Assembly: GCF_011752565.1 (NCBI RefSeq)
Contig: NZ_VWXK01000028.1
Span: 1-64,000, forward strand
Length of the DNA: 64,000 nucleotides
Origin: Pantoea sp. Ap-967
GTDB lineage: Bacteria > Pseudomonadota > Gammaproteobacteria > Pseudomonadales > Pseudomonadaceae
Direction: 5' to 3'
Part shown: one piece after another, positions 1-7,992 of the stretch
Position numbering within the stretch: position 1 is the stretch's first letter
How the letters are laid out: every line of letters begins with the position of its first letter
Translations under genes and position numbers: made by a program
The notes under the pieces: model-generated
The model's input: only the letters and a program-made list of their open reading frames with translations
What the model was told of the DNA's origin: nothing
The model's database searches: none

Positions 1-404
1 GCTCGCGATGGGGCGCGCAGCGGCCCGAGGTTTTCAGCTTCGCGGCTCAGAGTGCCGGGGCTGCTCTGCAGCCCATCGCGAGCTACGCTCGCTCCTACCA
101 GGCCCTGCGCCAACAACGCGGGTTGGCTTATTGCTGTCGTGCAAAGGCCACGGCAGCCTTGACTTGTTCCAGCGTAGGCCGCACCCCGTTGCGCGGACGC
201 GGTAGGAGCGAGCGTAGCTCGCGATGGCGCGCGCAGCGGCCCGAGGTTTTCAGCTTCGCGGCTCAGAGTGCCGGGGCTGCTCTGCAGCCCATCGCGAGCT
301 ACGCTCGCTCCTACCGGGCCCTGCGCCAATAACGCGGGTTGGCCTATTGCTGCCTTGCAAAAGCCACGGCAGCCTTGACTTGTTCCAGCGTAGGCCGCAC
401 CCCG
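1..404. repeat. Tandem 216-bp duplication: REP plus 3' end of the shikimate-dehydrogenase-like gene
   Basis: Two nearly identical units lie head to tail with an offset of 216 bp (8 matches 224, 128 matches 344). Each unit holds REP hairpin sequence and then, on the minus strand, the last 19 codons plus stop of the neighbouring dehydrogenase gene (128-188 in the first unit, 344-404 in the second). The first copy is an orphan 3' fragment coding for the same ...VRPTLEQVKAAVAFARQQ end. The copies differ at only a few bases, so the duplication looks recent. Recombination between flanking REPs is the simplest explanation, which is an inference. Confidence 0.85.
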
Positions 405-1165
405 GTGTACAGCACGAACTGCTCAAGGGCCTGCAACGCGATCACCTCAAGCCCAGTGATCACCGGCTTGCCCAACGCCTCGGCACGCTGGATCAAGGGC
501 GTGCGCGAAGGCATCGCCACCACGTCGAACACCCGCTCGGCAGCGGCAATGGCCTGCTCGGGGAACGCCAGTTCATCTGCCTCGGGGCCACCGGCCATGC
601 CAATCGGCGTCACGTTCACCAGCATCGGCGGGCACAGGTCGCCCAGTTCACGCACCCAACGGTAGCCGCACACATCCGCCAGTTGCCGGCCGGCCTGCTC
701 GTTACGCGCGACGATGATGCCTTCGGCAAACCCCGCATCGCGCAGGGCGCTGGCCACGGCCTTGGCCATGCCGCCGCTGCCACGCAAGGCAAAGGCAGTG
801 GCCGGGTCGACACGGTGCTGCTCCAGCAACTGGCGCACCGCCAGGTAATCGGTGTTGTATGCCTTGAGGTGGCCGCCGGTATTGACCAAGGTATTGACCG
901 ATTCGATGGCCGCTGCCGACGGGTCGATTTCATCCACCAGGGCCATGCACGCTTCCTTGTAGGGCATCGACACCCCGCAACCACGGATGCCCAGGGCGCG
1001 GATACCGGCCACGGCGGCCGGCAGGTCGTCGGTGGTCATGGCCTTGTAGTAGTAGTCCAGGCCCAGCTGCTGGTAGAGGTGGTTATGAAAGCGCACACCG
1101 AAGGTGCCCGGCCGCCCGGCCAGGGAGATGCACAACACGGTGTTTCTGCTAGGAGTTGTCGCCAT
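344..1165 (-). CDS. Shikimate 5-dehydrogenase-like protein (AroE family)
   Basis: The 273-residue protein fits the length of the AroE/YdiB/quinate dehydrogenase family, which reduces 3-dehydroshikimate with NADPH in the cytoplasm. The N-terminal catalytic domain shows SMPYKE (the family's S/TxPxK catalytic lysine region), a VNTLVN segment and AYNTDY with the conserved NTD. The Rossmann part has GSGGMAKAV. Start chosen at ATG 1165 because AAGGA lies 7 nt upstream; ATG at 1183 and 1216 are alternatives. It is a single gene outside any aro cluster, so it may be a paralogue acting on quinate or another substrate rather than the housekeeping AroE. Its 3' end is duplicated just downstream. Confidence 0.85.
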   Translation of the reverse strand: MATTPSRNTVLCISLAGRPGTFGVRFHNHLYQQLGLDYYYKAMTTDDLPAAVAGIRALGIRGCGVSMPYKEACMALVDEIDPSAAAIESVNTLVNTGGHLKAYNTDYLAVRQLLEQHRVDPATAFALRGSGGMAKAVASALRDAGFAEGIIVARNEQAGRQLADVCGYRWVRELGDLCPPMLVNVTPIGMAGGPEADELAFPEQAIAAAERVFDVVAMPSRTPLIQRAEALGKPVITGLEVIALQALEQFVLYTGVRPTLEQVKAAVAFARQQ

Positions 1166-1325
1166 AAACCGGTCCTTCTTCATGACTGAAACGTTTGTGC
1201 AGCGTACCAGAGCCAACCGCTGGTCGTCCCTTACACAACCTTTACCCTTCCCCTGTGCTCAGTTGACGATAACTGCGGTCATAGTAACAAGGCCCCAAGC
1301 GAGGGGTTTTCTACGAGGAAGTCCC

Positions 1326-1655
1326 ATGAACCGTTTCATCCCCGGAATCGCCCTGCTGGTAGGCGCCCTGGCCATCAGCGGGCAGGCCTCCGCCCACGGT
1401 GGTGGCTGGTATGGCCCTGGCCCGCTGCTTGGCGCAGCCGTGGTCGGTGCCGTGGTTGGAGCGACAGTCAGCGGCGGCCACGACCGGACCGTCTATGTAG
1501 AGCGTCAGCCTGCCTACTACGGGCCGCCCCCGGTGTATGTCCAGGCGCCGCCACAGCCCGTCTATTACCAGCCGTACTACGTGCCGGCGCCGCCACCTCC
1601 GGTGTACCGCACCTACGGCCCACCACCGGTGTACTACGGTCCGCCTCGCTGGTAA
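1326..1655 (+). CDS. Small secreted Gly/Tyr/Pro-rich protein
   Basis: The product has 109 residues. A clear signal peptide (MNRFIPGIALLVGALAISGQASA) is followed by HGGGWYGPG, a glycine/valine-rich hydrophobic stretch (GAAVVGAVVGATVSGG) and a C-terminal half built of repeated YYGPPP / PPPVY motifs. The hydrophobic glycine-zipper-like stretch and low-complexity tail point to an envelope-associated protein, but I do not recognise a function. Start at ATG 1326 is set by a GAGGAAG ribosome site just upstream and by the signal peptide. An in-frame upstream extension exists but overlaps the divergent dehydrogenase gene and is unlikely. Confidence 0.75.
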   Translation: MNRFIPGIALLVGALAISGQASAHGGGWYGPGPLLGAAVVGAVVGATVSGGHDRTVYVERQPAYYGPPPVYVQAPPQPVYYQPYYVPAPPPPVYRTYGPPPVYYGPPRW

Positions 1656-1749
1656 CCGTTGATGGAATCAATGAACACTATTGAGCGGGTCGATTTCAAA
1701 GCGCCGCGGCGGCTGGGTAAGGTAGTGCCATGTTTCACAGGAGGTCCCC

Positions 1750-1932
1750 ATGGCCACTATCCAGATCATGTCCGTCATCGGCAGCGCCGTACCCGCCACC
1801 TTGCGTAAACAAGGCCTGCTGGCCTGCTGGTACCTGGTGCGCAATGGCGAAGCGGTCAGTGGCCCGATGGCCAGCCGTGCGTCTGCCCAGGCCCTGGCCG
1901 CCCAATTGCAGGCCGACTGCCTGATCGCCTGA
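1750..1932 (+). CDS. Small hypothetical protein (60 aa)
   Basis: A 60-residue protein preceded by a strong ACAGGAGG ribosome site at about 1738 and followed at once by an intrinsic terminator, so this is a compact independent gene. The sequence has one tryptophan-containing hydrophobic segment (LLACWYLVRNGEAVSGP) and no signal peptide. No function is recognised. Confidence 0.65.
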   Translation: MATIQIMSVIGSAVPATLRKQGLLACWYLVRNGEAVSGPMASRASAQALAAQLQADCLIA

Positions 1933-1967
1933 CCGAATTTGTTGTGCGTTGCTCTCTCCACCTCTCT

Positions 1968-1994
1968 GACCCGCTCCCTGGCGGGTCTTTTTTT
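1968..1994 (+). terminator. Intrinsic terminator
   Basis: A GACCCGC / GCGGGTC stem with a 6-nt loop is followed by seven or more T. It ends the 60-residue gene just upstream. Confidence 0.9.
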
Positions 1995-2187
1995 GCCTGC
2001 TCGCGCCTACCCGCCAGCCCCCCCGCCCAAGCACCGAAAAACCGTTACAGCATGAAGCTTTTTTCATTTCGATAGGGTGAATCAACGAGCAATCGACAGC
2101 ACTTCGACCATACTCCACAATGCAGCGGTTTCCTGGGGGAAAACCCTTGCACAGCCAACGACATACCAACTTTTAGTGAGCCTCAAC

Positions 2188-3114
2188 GTGAAAACATCCC
2201 TGTCCATCCTCAGCCTGCTGCTGTTGCTCACAGGTACCGCGACTCTACCGTCGACCGCTGCTGCACAACCCCCGGCCCAGGTTCAACGCGACCCATCCAA
2301 ACTGCACCTGGCCTCCGGCAGCGCCCTGCTGATCGACCTCAACACCAACCAGGAACTGTATTCGAGCCACGCCGACCGCGTGCTGCCCATCGCGTCGGTG
2401 AGCAAACTGATGACGGCGATGGTGGTGCTGGACGCCAAGCTGCCCATGGATGAGATGCTCACCATGACCATCGCCAACAACCCAGACATGAAAGGCGTGT
2501 ATTCGCGCGTGCGCCTGGGCAGCGAGCTGAACCGCCGCGAAACCCTGCTGATTACCTTGATGTCCTCGGAAAACCGCGCCGCCACCACGCTGGCCAACCA
2601 CTACCCGGGCGGCTACCCGGCCTTCATCAAGGCGATGAACGCCAAGGCCCGCGCCCTGGGCATGAGCCACACCCGCTACGTGGAGCCGACCGGCCTGTCG
2701 ACGCAGAACGTGTCCACTGCCCGCGACCTGGGCAAGTTGCTGATGGCTGCGCGCAAGTACCCGATGCTCAGCGAGCTGTCGACCACCCGCGAGAAAACCG
2801 TGGCCTTCCGCAAGCCCAACTACACCCTGGGCTTCCGTAACACCGACCACCTGGTGAACAAGAGCAACTGGGACATCAAGCTGACCAAGACCGGCTTCAC
2901 CAACGAAGCCGGGCACTGCCTGGTGCTGCTGACGCGCATGGACAACCGCCCGGTGGCCATGGTGATTCTCGACGCGTTCGGCAAGTACACCCACTTCGCC
3001 GATGCCAGCCGCCTGCGCCAGTGGTTGGAAACCGGTGCGACCAAGCCGGCCCCGGCAGTGGCCCTGCAGTACAAGTCGGACCGTCAGAACAAGGGCCGCC
3101 TGGCCTCGGAGTAA
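2188..3114 (+). CDS. pbpG: D-alanyl-D-alanine endopeptidase (penicillin-binding protein 7 type)
   Basis: A 308-residue periplasmic serine peptidase of the PBP7/PbpG group, which cuts D-Ala-mDAP cross-links in peptidoglycan. After a hydrophobic signal sequence ending near STAAAQ, the three penicillin-binding motifs are visible in order: SVSK (SxxK nucleophile, ASVSKLMTA), SSEN (SxN) and KTG (LTKTGFTNEAGHC). The C-terminal tail is short, as expected for class C PBPs. Start taken as GTG 2188 giving (V)KTSLSILSL; GTG 2176 is equally in frame. The 180-bp stretch upstream holds no other gene. The gene ends in a bidirectional hairpin shared with the convergent FlxA-like gene. Confidence 0.9.
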   Translation: MKTSLSILSLLLLLTGTATLPSTAAAQPPAQVQRDPSKLHLASGSALLIDLNTNQELYSSHADRVLPIASVSKLMTAMVVLDAKLPMDEMLTMTIANNPDMKGVYSRVRLGSELNRRETLLITLMSSENRAATTLANHYPGGYPAFIKAMNAKARALGMSHTRYVEPTGLSTQNVSTARDLGKLLMAARKYPMLSELSTTREKTVAFRKPNYTLGFRNTDHLVNKSNWDIKLTKTGFTNEAGHCLVLLTRMDNRPVAMVILDAFGKYTHFADASRLRQWLETGATKPAPAVALQYKSDRQNKGRLASE

Positions 3115-3122
3115 ACCGACCC

Positions 3123-3155
3123 AAGCGGCCTTGCTGCCTGACGGCAAGGCCGCTT
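3123..3155. terminator. Bidirectional terminator hairpin between pbpG and the FlxA-like gene
   Basis: A perfect 12-bp stem, AAGCGGCCTTGC / GCAAGGCCGCTT, lies between the convergent genes. Confidence 0.8.
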
Positions 3156-3166
3156 ACCGGCTTGCC

Positions 3167-3616
3167 TCAGGCCTGGGTATCGACCACGCTGCCGGCACTG
3201 CTGCCACCACTTTCCTGCAGCGCCGTCAGCAGCTGCGCAGTAGCGGCCAGGATCTCGCCGTTGAGCGTGGCGACGTTGGCCTGCTTGGCGCTGATCTGCG
3301 CAACCTTGGCGACATCGTCGCTCTTCTTCGCCATCAACTCGGCCAGTTGCTTCTGCTCGTCGGCCAACTGCTTCTGCAGCTTCTTGATCATCTCGCGCAG
3401 TTGCTTGATGTGCGACGGCTCATCGCTGTCGCTGCTGTCCTTGGCGCCGCCTGCGCCACCGGCGCCCTGGGCCTGGCCGTTGCTGCGCAGGGACGAGGTG
3501 TCGACCTGCAGCGAACCGCTGCCCGACTCCTCGGTGTCGGCCGCCTGGGTGGCCGTGGTGGCGGTTGTGGCCTGGGCCGATGGGTTGCTGATACTGATTG
3601 CCGCGATACCTACCAT
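3167..3616 (-). CDS. FlxA-like protein
   Basis: A 149-residue acidic, Ser/Thr/Ala-rich protein. The first ~70 residues are low complexity and probably disordered. Residues ~70-115 form a strongly heptad-patterned coiled coil (IKQLREMIKKLQKQLADEQK). The coil plus disordered head matches FlxA-like proteins, a family named from a sigma-28-dependent E. coli gene of unclear role. No flagellar genes lie nearby. The start at ATG 3616 has a GGGAG ribosome site. Convergent with pbpG and divergent from pvdA. Confidence 0.7.
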   Translation of the reverse strand: MVGIAAISISNPSAQATTATTATQAADTEESGSGSLQVDTSSLRSNGQAQGAGGAGGAKDSSDSDEPSHIKQLREMIKKLQKQLADEQKQLAELMAKKSDDVAKVAQISAKQANVATLNGEILAATAQLLTALQESGGSSAGSVVDTQA

Positions 3617-3718
3617 GTCGTTCTCCCTGTGTTGCGATGGGTCCTTGAGTTGACTTGCGTATCGGCTGAACCGCGCAAACCTTTAGCCCGGCATTCACCC
3701 CGGATGACCAGCGTTCAG

Positions 3719-3742
3719 TAAATTCCCCCTCCCTTGGCTCGT
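3719..3742 (+). promoter_or_regulatory. PvdS iron-starvation (IS) box of pvdA
   Basis: The sequence reads TAAAT at 3719-3723, exactly 16 nt, then CGT at 3740-3742. This is the textbook TAAAT-N16-CGT promoter recognised by the ECF sigma factor PvdS. It lies 74 bp before the pvdA start, a normal distance, so pvdA is very probably transcribed under iron limitation by PvdS. Confidence 0.88.
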
Positions 3743-3815
3743 TCCACCCAATGAACCCACGCAGGCGCCGGAGCCCCGGCGTTCGCCAACATTTGCCCAC
3801 TATGGAACCGCAGCC

Positions 3816-5150
3816 ATGAGCCAGTCTGCACACCCGGAAAGTATCAAGGACCTGATCGGCGTGGGCTTCGGCCCCTCCAACCTGGCCCTGGCCATCGCCC
3901 TGGAAGAGCTTGCGCAAACCCAGGGCCACGCGCTCGACGCGCTGTTCATCGACAAACAGCAGGACTACCGCTGGCACGGTGAAACCCTGGCCACCCAGAG
4001 CGAACTGCAGATTTCCTTCCTCAAGGACCTGGTTTCGCTGCGCAACCCCACCAGCCCCTACAGCTTCGTCAATTACCTGCACCAGAAGCAGCGCCTGGCC
4101 GACTTCATCAACCTGGGCACCTTCTACCCCTGCCGCCTGGAGTACAACGACTACCTGCGCTGGGCCGCCGAGCACTTTGCCACCCAGGCCGTGTACGGCG
4201 AGCAGGTGCTGCGCATCGAGCCGGAAGTGAAAGCCGGCCGCGTCGAGCACCTGCGCCTGGTGTCGCGCGACAGCCAGGGCCGCGAATACACCCGCCGCAC
4301 CCGCTCGGTGGTGGTAGGCAGCGGCGGCACGCCGAAAATCCCGGAGAAATTCGGCGCGTTCAAGGACGATCCGCGGGTATTCCACCACTCCCAGTACCTG
4401 AGCAGCCTGAACAAGCTGCCTTGCAGCGCCGGCAAGCCGATGCGCATTGCCGTGATCGGCTCCGGCCAGAGCGCCGCCGAGGCATTCATCGACCTCAACG
4501 ACAGCTACCCGTCGGTGAAGGTCGACATGGTGCTGCGCGGCTCGGCACTCAAGCCGGCGGACGACAGCCCGTTCGTCAACGAAATCTTCTCGCCCGACTA
4601 CACCGACCTGGTCTACAACGAGCCGGCCGACCAGCGCGCCAAGCTGGTGGGCGAATACCACAACACCAACTACTCGGTGGTCGACCTTGACCTGATCGAG
4701 CGCATCTACGGCATCCTCTACCGGCAGAAGGTTGCCCACCAGTTCCGTCACAACGTGCTGTGCCGTCGCCAGGTGGAAGCCGTGGTCGCCACCCGCGACG
4801 GCATCGAACTGACCCTGCGCGACCTCGCCACCGGCCAGCAGCAAACCCACCGCTACGATGCCATCATCCTCGCCACCGGCTACGAGCGCAGCTCGCACCG
4901 TGACCTGCTGGCCCCCCTGGCCGAGTACCTGGAAGACTTCAAGGTCGACCGCAACTACCGCGTGCTGGCCAGCCCGCAACTGCAGGCCTCGGTTTACCTG
5001 CAAGGCTTCTGCGAGAACAGCCACGGCCTGAGCGACACCCTGCTGTCGGTACTGCCGGCCCGGGCCGCCGAAATCGGCCAGGCGTTGTACCAGGACCTGG
5101 CCCACCTGCACGGCAAACCCCAGCCCAGCGTAGCGCTGACCAGCGCCTGA
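3816..5150 (+). CDS. pvdA: L-ornithine N5-monooxygenase
   Basis: A 444-residue flavoprotein that hydroxylates the side-chain nitrogen of L-ornithine, the first step to the hydroxamate iron ligands of pyoverdine. Visible: the FAD-binding loop GVGFGPSNLALA near residue 15; the family signature around WHGETLATQSELQISFLKDL; a central NADPH-binding GSGQSAAEAF near residue 215; and the C-terminal ATGYER segment. Length equals PvdA of other pseudomonads. It sits behind an exact PvdS box and in front of the fpv iron-release operon, so pyoverdine synthesis is the clear context. A strong hairpin follows the stop. Confidence 0.96.
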   Translation: MSQSAHPESIKDLIGVGFGPSNLALAIALEELAQTQGHALDALFIDKQQDYRWHGETLATQSELQISFLKDLVSLRNPTSPYSFVNYLHQKQRLADFINLGTFYPCRLEYNDYLRWAAEHFATQAVYGEQVLRIEPEVKAGRVEHLRLVSRDSQGREYTRRTRSVVVGSGGTPKIPEKFGAFKDDPRVFHHSQYLSSLNKLPCSAGKPMRIAVIGSGQSAAEAFIDLNDSYPSVKVDMVLRGSALKPADDSPFVNEIFSPDYTDLVYNEPADQRAKLVGEYHNTNYSVVDLDLIERIYGILYRQKVAHQFRHNVLCRRQVEAVVATRDGIELTLRDLATGQQQTHRYDAIILATGYERSSHRDLLAPLAEYLEDFKVDRNYRVLASPQLQASVYLQGFCENSHGLSDTLLSVLPARAAEIGQALYQDLAHLHGKPQPSVALTSA

Positions 5151-5161
5151 CCCGCCCCCCT

Positions 5162-5202
5162 CACACAGCCGGCAACGTGCCCCGCACGCTGCCGGCTGTG
5201 TG
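5162..5202 (+). terminator. Hairpin terminator after pvdA
   Basis: CACACAGCCGGCA at 5162-5174 pairs perfectly with TGCCGGCTGTGTG at 5190-5202, and the loop edges (ACGTGC / GCACGC) can extend it. No T-run follows, so it may act as a Rho-assisted or mRNA-stabilising hairpin that separates pvdA from fpvG. Confidence 0.6.
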
Positions 5203-5234
5203 CCATCTGAAACATTTGCTTGCACTTAAACTGG

Positions 5235-5261
5235 CAGGATTTCCATTCTCATTCGTCCTTA
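5235..5261 (-). promoter_or_regulatory. Possible Fur-binding site upstream of fpvG
   Basis: Read on the minus strand, this segment runs GATAAGGACGAATGAGAATGG, which resembles overlapping GATAAT-type hexamers of Fur boxes with several mismatches. It lies 60-85 bp before the fpvG start, where an iron-repressed promoter is expected. No TAAAT-N16-CGT box is found here, so direct Fur control is the alternative. This is a weak match. Confidence 0.35.
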
Positions 5262-5320
5262 TCAATGCAGCCAATCAGGTTGGGCGTAGGCTCGACCGCT
5301 CATTTGCAGAAGACGGACCG

Positions 5321-6514
5321 ATGGCCAAACCTCCGAAAAAATCCAAATCCAAGCTGTGGTTCCTGGTGCACAGCTGGCTCGCCCTGCCGATCTGGTTCTT
5401 TGTCCTGATCGTGTGCTTCACCGGCATGCTTGCCGTGGTCAGCCAGGAGATCGTCTGGCTGGCCAACCCCGACGTGCGCGCCAACCCGCCGGACGACGCC
5501 ACCGAACGGCTGAGCTACCAGCAGGTGCTCGATGCCCTGCACAAGGCCGAACCAGACTTGGTGGTACGCTCGTTGCGCGTGCCCGACGGCTCGCATTTCG
5601 CCCTCAATGCCGGGGTCACCTACCCCGATGGCACCAGCCCTACCCTCTACATCAACCCCTACACCGGAGCAATCCAGGGCAAGGTGCCGGACTTCAACTT
5701 CGAAGCCTTCACCCGGGCGCTACACGGTTGGTGGCTGGTGCCCTTCACCAATGGCTTCAGCTGGGGCTGGTACCTGGTATCGCTGCTGGGCTTGCCGATG
5801 CTGGCCTCGCTGGTAACCGGGCTGGTGGTCTACAAGAAGTTCTGGAAAGGCTTCTTCAAGCCAGTGCGCACCGGCCACGGGTCGCGCATTTTCTGGGGTG
5901 ACCTGCACCGCCTGGCGGGGGTGTGGTCGATCTGGTTCATTGCGGTGATTTCCATCACCGGCACCTGGTTCCTGATCCAGGCCATTCTGTTCGACAACCA
6001 CATCACCATTTCCAGCCGCCCGATCGTGCCGGTGATTGCCCGCGAGGACGTACCGCAGATGCCCGATGGCAGCCCTGCCCCACGCATCGACCTGGACGAA
6101 GCGGCGCGCATTGCCGGGCTGGCGGTGCCCGGGCTGGAAATCAACTTCATCAGCTTGCCCGCCACCGCCTACAGCCACATCAACTTGAGCGGCCCGGGCT
6201 GGTACCCCTTGATGTTCCAGAGCGCCACGGTCAACCCGTACACCCGCAATGTCGACAGCCAGTTCCTGATCAGCGACCGCTCGGCCCTGGAGTTCGTGAC
6301 CGAGTCCATGCGCCCCCTGCACACCGGCGACTTCGGCGGCCTGCCCATCAAGCTGGTGTGGTTCTTCTTTGGCCTGGTCCTCACCCTGCTGGTGCTCAGC
6401 GGCCTGCTGATCTGGACCAAGCGCACCGCCCAGGCCACCGCTGCCGCGCTCAAGCGCAGCGAACGTGCACCACGCCCCCGCCACCGTGAAACCACCCTGG
6501 AGACCCAGCCATGA
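5321..6514 (+). CDS. fpvG: PepSY-domain inner-membrane protein, ferripyoverdine iron release (FpvG-type)
   Basis: A 397-residue PepSY-TM protein with about four membrane helices: one after the basic N-terminus (WFLVHSWLALPIWFFVLIVCFTG), two in the middle (near YLVSLLGLPMLASLVTGLVVY and AGVWSIWFIAVISITGTWFL) and one near the C-terminus (LVWFFFGLVLTLLVLSGLLI). PepSY domains face the periplasm between them. In P. aeruginosa FpvG is the reductase that, with FpvH/J/K, reduces Fe(III) in ferripyoverdine so the siderophore can be recycled. The gene order fpvG-H-J-K-C-D-E-F is reproduced here. Start ATG 5321 gives a basic cytosolic leader. Its stop overlaps fpvH by four bases. Confidence 0.9.
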   Translation: MAKPPKKSKSKLWFLVHSWLALPIWFFVLIVCFTGMLAVVSQEIVWLANPDVRANPPDDATERLSYQQVLDALHKAEPDLVVRSLRVPDGSHFALNAGVTYPDGTSPTLYINPYTGAIQGKVPDFNFEAFTRALHGWWLVPFTNGFSWGWYLVSLLGLPMLASLVTGLVVYKKFWKGFFKPVRTGHGSRIFWGDLHRLAGVWSIWFIAVISITGTWFLIQAILFDNHITISSRPIVPVIAREDVPQMPDGSPAPRIDLDEAARIAGLAVPGLEINFISLPATAYSHINLSGPGWYPLMFQSATVNPYTRNVDSQFLISDRSALEFVTESMRPLHTGDFGGLPIKLVWFFFGLVLTLLVLSGLLIWTKRTAQATAAALKRSERAPRPRHRETTLETQP

Positions 6515-7059
6515 GCCAGGCCCCGGCCCACAGCAACGCCCGCCCAGGCAGCGCACTCAAGCAATGGTGGCTGAAGTGGCGCTTTCACCTGAACATCCTG
6601 CTGATCCTGATTCCGCTGGGCTTCATGCCCAAGTACTTCGCCGATGCCAAGCTGTTTCGCGGCGATGCCGGGCTGGGCGTGAACGTGATTCGCGACATCC
6701 AGGTTGGCCCCTACCACCTGGACCTGGCCGAACTGCGCGATGAAGCGCCACGCGCCGACGGCCCAGCGGGCCACTTCAAATCCTTCAATGCAGCGCTGTG
6801 CAAGGCCTGCATCCAGGAGGTCAAGGCCGTTTACCTGCGCATCGGCAAGCCGCGCAGCCTGCGCGCCGCCGGCACCATCTTCTTCGGCGCGCCCTACCGC
6901 ATGGGCACCAACCTGCCGATTCCGCCACGCACCAAAGCCGACGCCCAGGTGTGGATCACCGTCGAAGGCTGGGACGGCAGCATGCACCAGGCCGCCGTGG
7001 CGCTGGCCAAGGCTTCGCCGGCGACCGTGGCCTGGCTCGAAAAACAAGGAGGCAAATGA
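6511..7059 (+). CDS. fpvH: Ferripyoverdine reduction accessory membrane protein FpvH
   Basis: A 182-residue protein with a single N-terminal membrane anchor (HLNILLILIPLGFMPKYF) and a periplasmic rest holding one cysteine pair region (ALCKACIQEVKAVYL), which suggests a metal- or thiol-linked role. It starts in an ATGA overlap with fpvG and ends overlapping fpvJ. Position and length match fpvH, an FpvG partner in iron release. The biochemical role is taken from the P. aeruginosa operon, not from a motif. Confidence 0.85.
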   Translation: MSQAPAHSNARPGSALKQWWLKWRFHLNILLILIPLGFMPKYFADAKLFRGDAGLGVNVIRDIQVGPYHLDLAELRDEAPRADGPAGHFKSFNAALCKACIQEVKAVYLRIGKPRSLRAAGTIFFGAPYRMGTNLPIPPRTKADAQVWITVEGWDGSMHQAAVALAKASPATVAWLEKQGGK

Positions 7060-7379
7060 TGAACACCCTGATCCGCAGGCTTGCCCTGCCCCTGCTGGTG
7101 CTGGGCGCAGGCCCTGCCCTGGCGCACAACCCGATGTGCGAGTGCGAGGACATCGCCGGTGGCCAGGTCAAGTGCACAGGTGGTTTCTCCGATGGCAGCG
7201 GCGCCCCGGGGGTCACCCTCGATGTGATCGGCTACGACGAACAGGTGCTGGTCGGCGGCAAGCTCGGCGATGACTCGACCTTGACCTTCAAGCGCCCGGA
7301 CGGGGAGTTCTACGTGCTGTTCGACGCAGGCCCCGGCCATGTGGTGGAAGTGGACCACGCCGATATCGCCCAGCCATGA
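7059..7379 (+). CDS. fpvJ: Small periplasmic protein FpvJ
   Basis: A 106-residue secreted protein. The signal peptide (MNTLIRRLALPLLVLGAGPALA) is followed by HNPMCECEDI, a histidine/cysteine-rich N-terminus that could bind metal, and then a beta-rich domain (VTLDVIGYDEQVLVGGKLGDD) like carboxypeptidase-regulatory/Ig folds. ATG 7056 and ATG 7059 both fit; 7059 is preferred because the AAGGAGG site is then six bases away. In P. aeruginosa FpvJ forms the inner-membrane reductive complex with FpvG, H and K. Overlaps fpvK by four bases. Confidence 0.82.
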   Translation: MNTLIRRLALPLLVLGAGPALAHNPMCECEDIAGGQVKCTGGFSDGSGAPGVTLDVIGYDEQVLVGGKLGDDSTLTFKRPDGEFYVLFDAGPGHVVEVDHADIAQP

Positions 7380-7975
7380 GTAGCCCAACCTTGAGCAGCC
7401 CAACCCAGGGCCGCACCCAGCGGGTGCGCCCCGCCGGTGCCGGGCACGAAACCCTCTACGTGCTGCTGGCCAGCCTGCTGATCATGCTGCTGGCCGCCGG
7501 CGTGGTCTGGCTGCGCGGCGAGCGCGAAGACGAACAGGCCATCGCCAGCCACCAGATCGACGCGCGCCGCGACCTCAGCGCCGCCGAACAGGGCATCTAC
7601 ACCGACCTGCGGGTGGCCTTCGACGAAATCCTGCTGCTGCGCGAGGAGTCGGCCAGCACCCCCGACGTGCAGGCGCTGGCCGATGAAGGCCTGCCACCGT
7701 TCGTGGTCGATGCCGGCAGCCAGAGCCGTGGCAACCACCAGTGGCAATGGCTGCCCAGCGGCGCCTACCTGGGCCACAGCCAGGCCCCGCAGGTGGCCGG
7801 CAGTTTCCTGCTGATTCTGCCCGGCGACAGCACAGGCCAGGCCGATGTCTGGCTGCGCCGCGACAGCGCCGCCCTGGCCCCGGACGACCTCGGCCAGGCC
7901 GCACTGATTGCCGCCGGCTGGCAACAGGTGGTCAGCCACTACGACGCCGGGGTTACCCGCGAACACCGTCACTGA
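7376..7975 (+). CDS. fpvK: FpvK, inner-membrane protein of the iron-release complex (DUF6162 type)
   Basis: A 199-residue protein with one N-terminal transmembrane helix (ETLYVLLASLLIMLLAAGVVWL, residues ~24-45) and a soluble periplasmic domain. No catalytic motif is visible. Identity rests on gene order (fourth in the fpvGHJK module), length and topology. It starts in an ATGA overlap and is followed 17 nt later by the binding-protein gene fpvC, so translation of the whole operon is probably coupled. Confidence 0.82.
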   Translation: MSSPTLSSPTQGRTQRVRPAGAGHETLYVLLASLLIMLLAAGVVWLRGEREDEQAIASHQIDARRDLSAAEQGIYTDLRVAFDEILLLREESASTPDVQALADEGLPPFVVDAGSQSRGNHQWQWLPSGAYLGHSQAPQVAGSFLLILPGDSTGQADVWLRRDSAALAPDDLGQAALIAAGWQQVVSHYDAGVTREHRH

Positions 7976-7992
7976 ACCCAAGGACTCTCCCC

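Noticed and set aside
3420..5225. 601-codon open frame antisense to pvdA
   Set aside because: It mirrors the codon structure of pvdA in GC-rich DNA, has low-complexity translation (many V/Q/G/H/A), and no ribosome site or family motif.
5227..5256. TAAAC ... CGT before fpvG as a PvdS box
   Set aside because: The spacing is 22 rather than 16 nt and the first motif has a mismatch.
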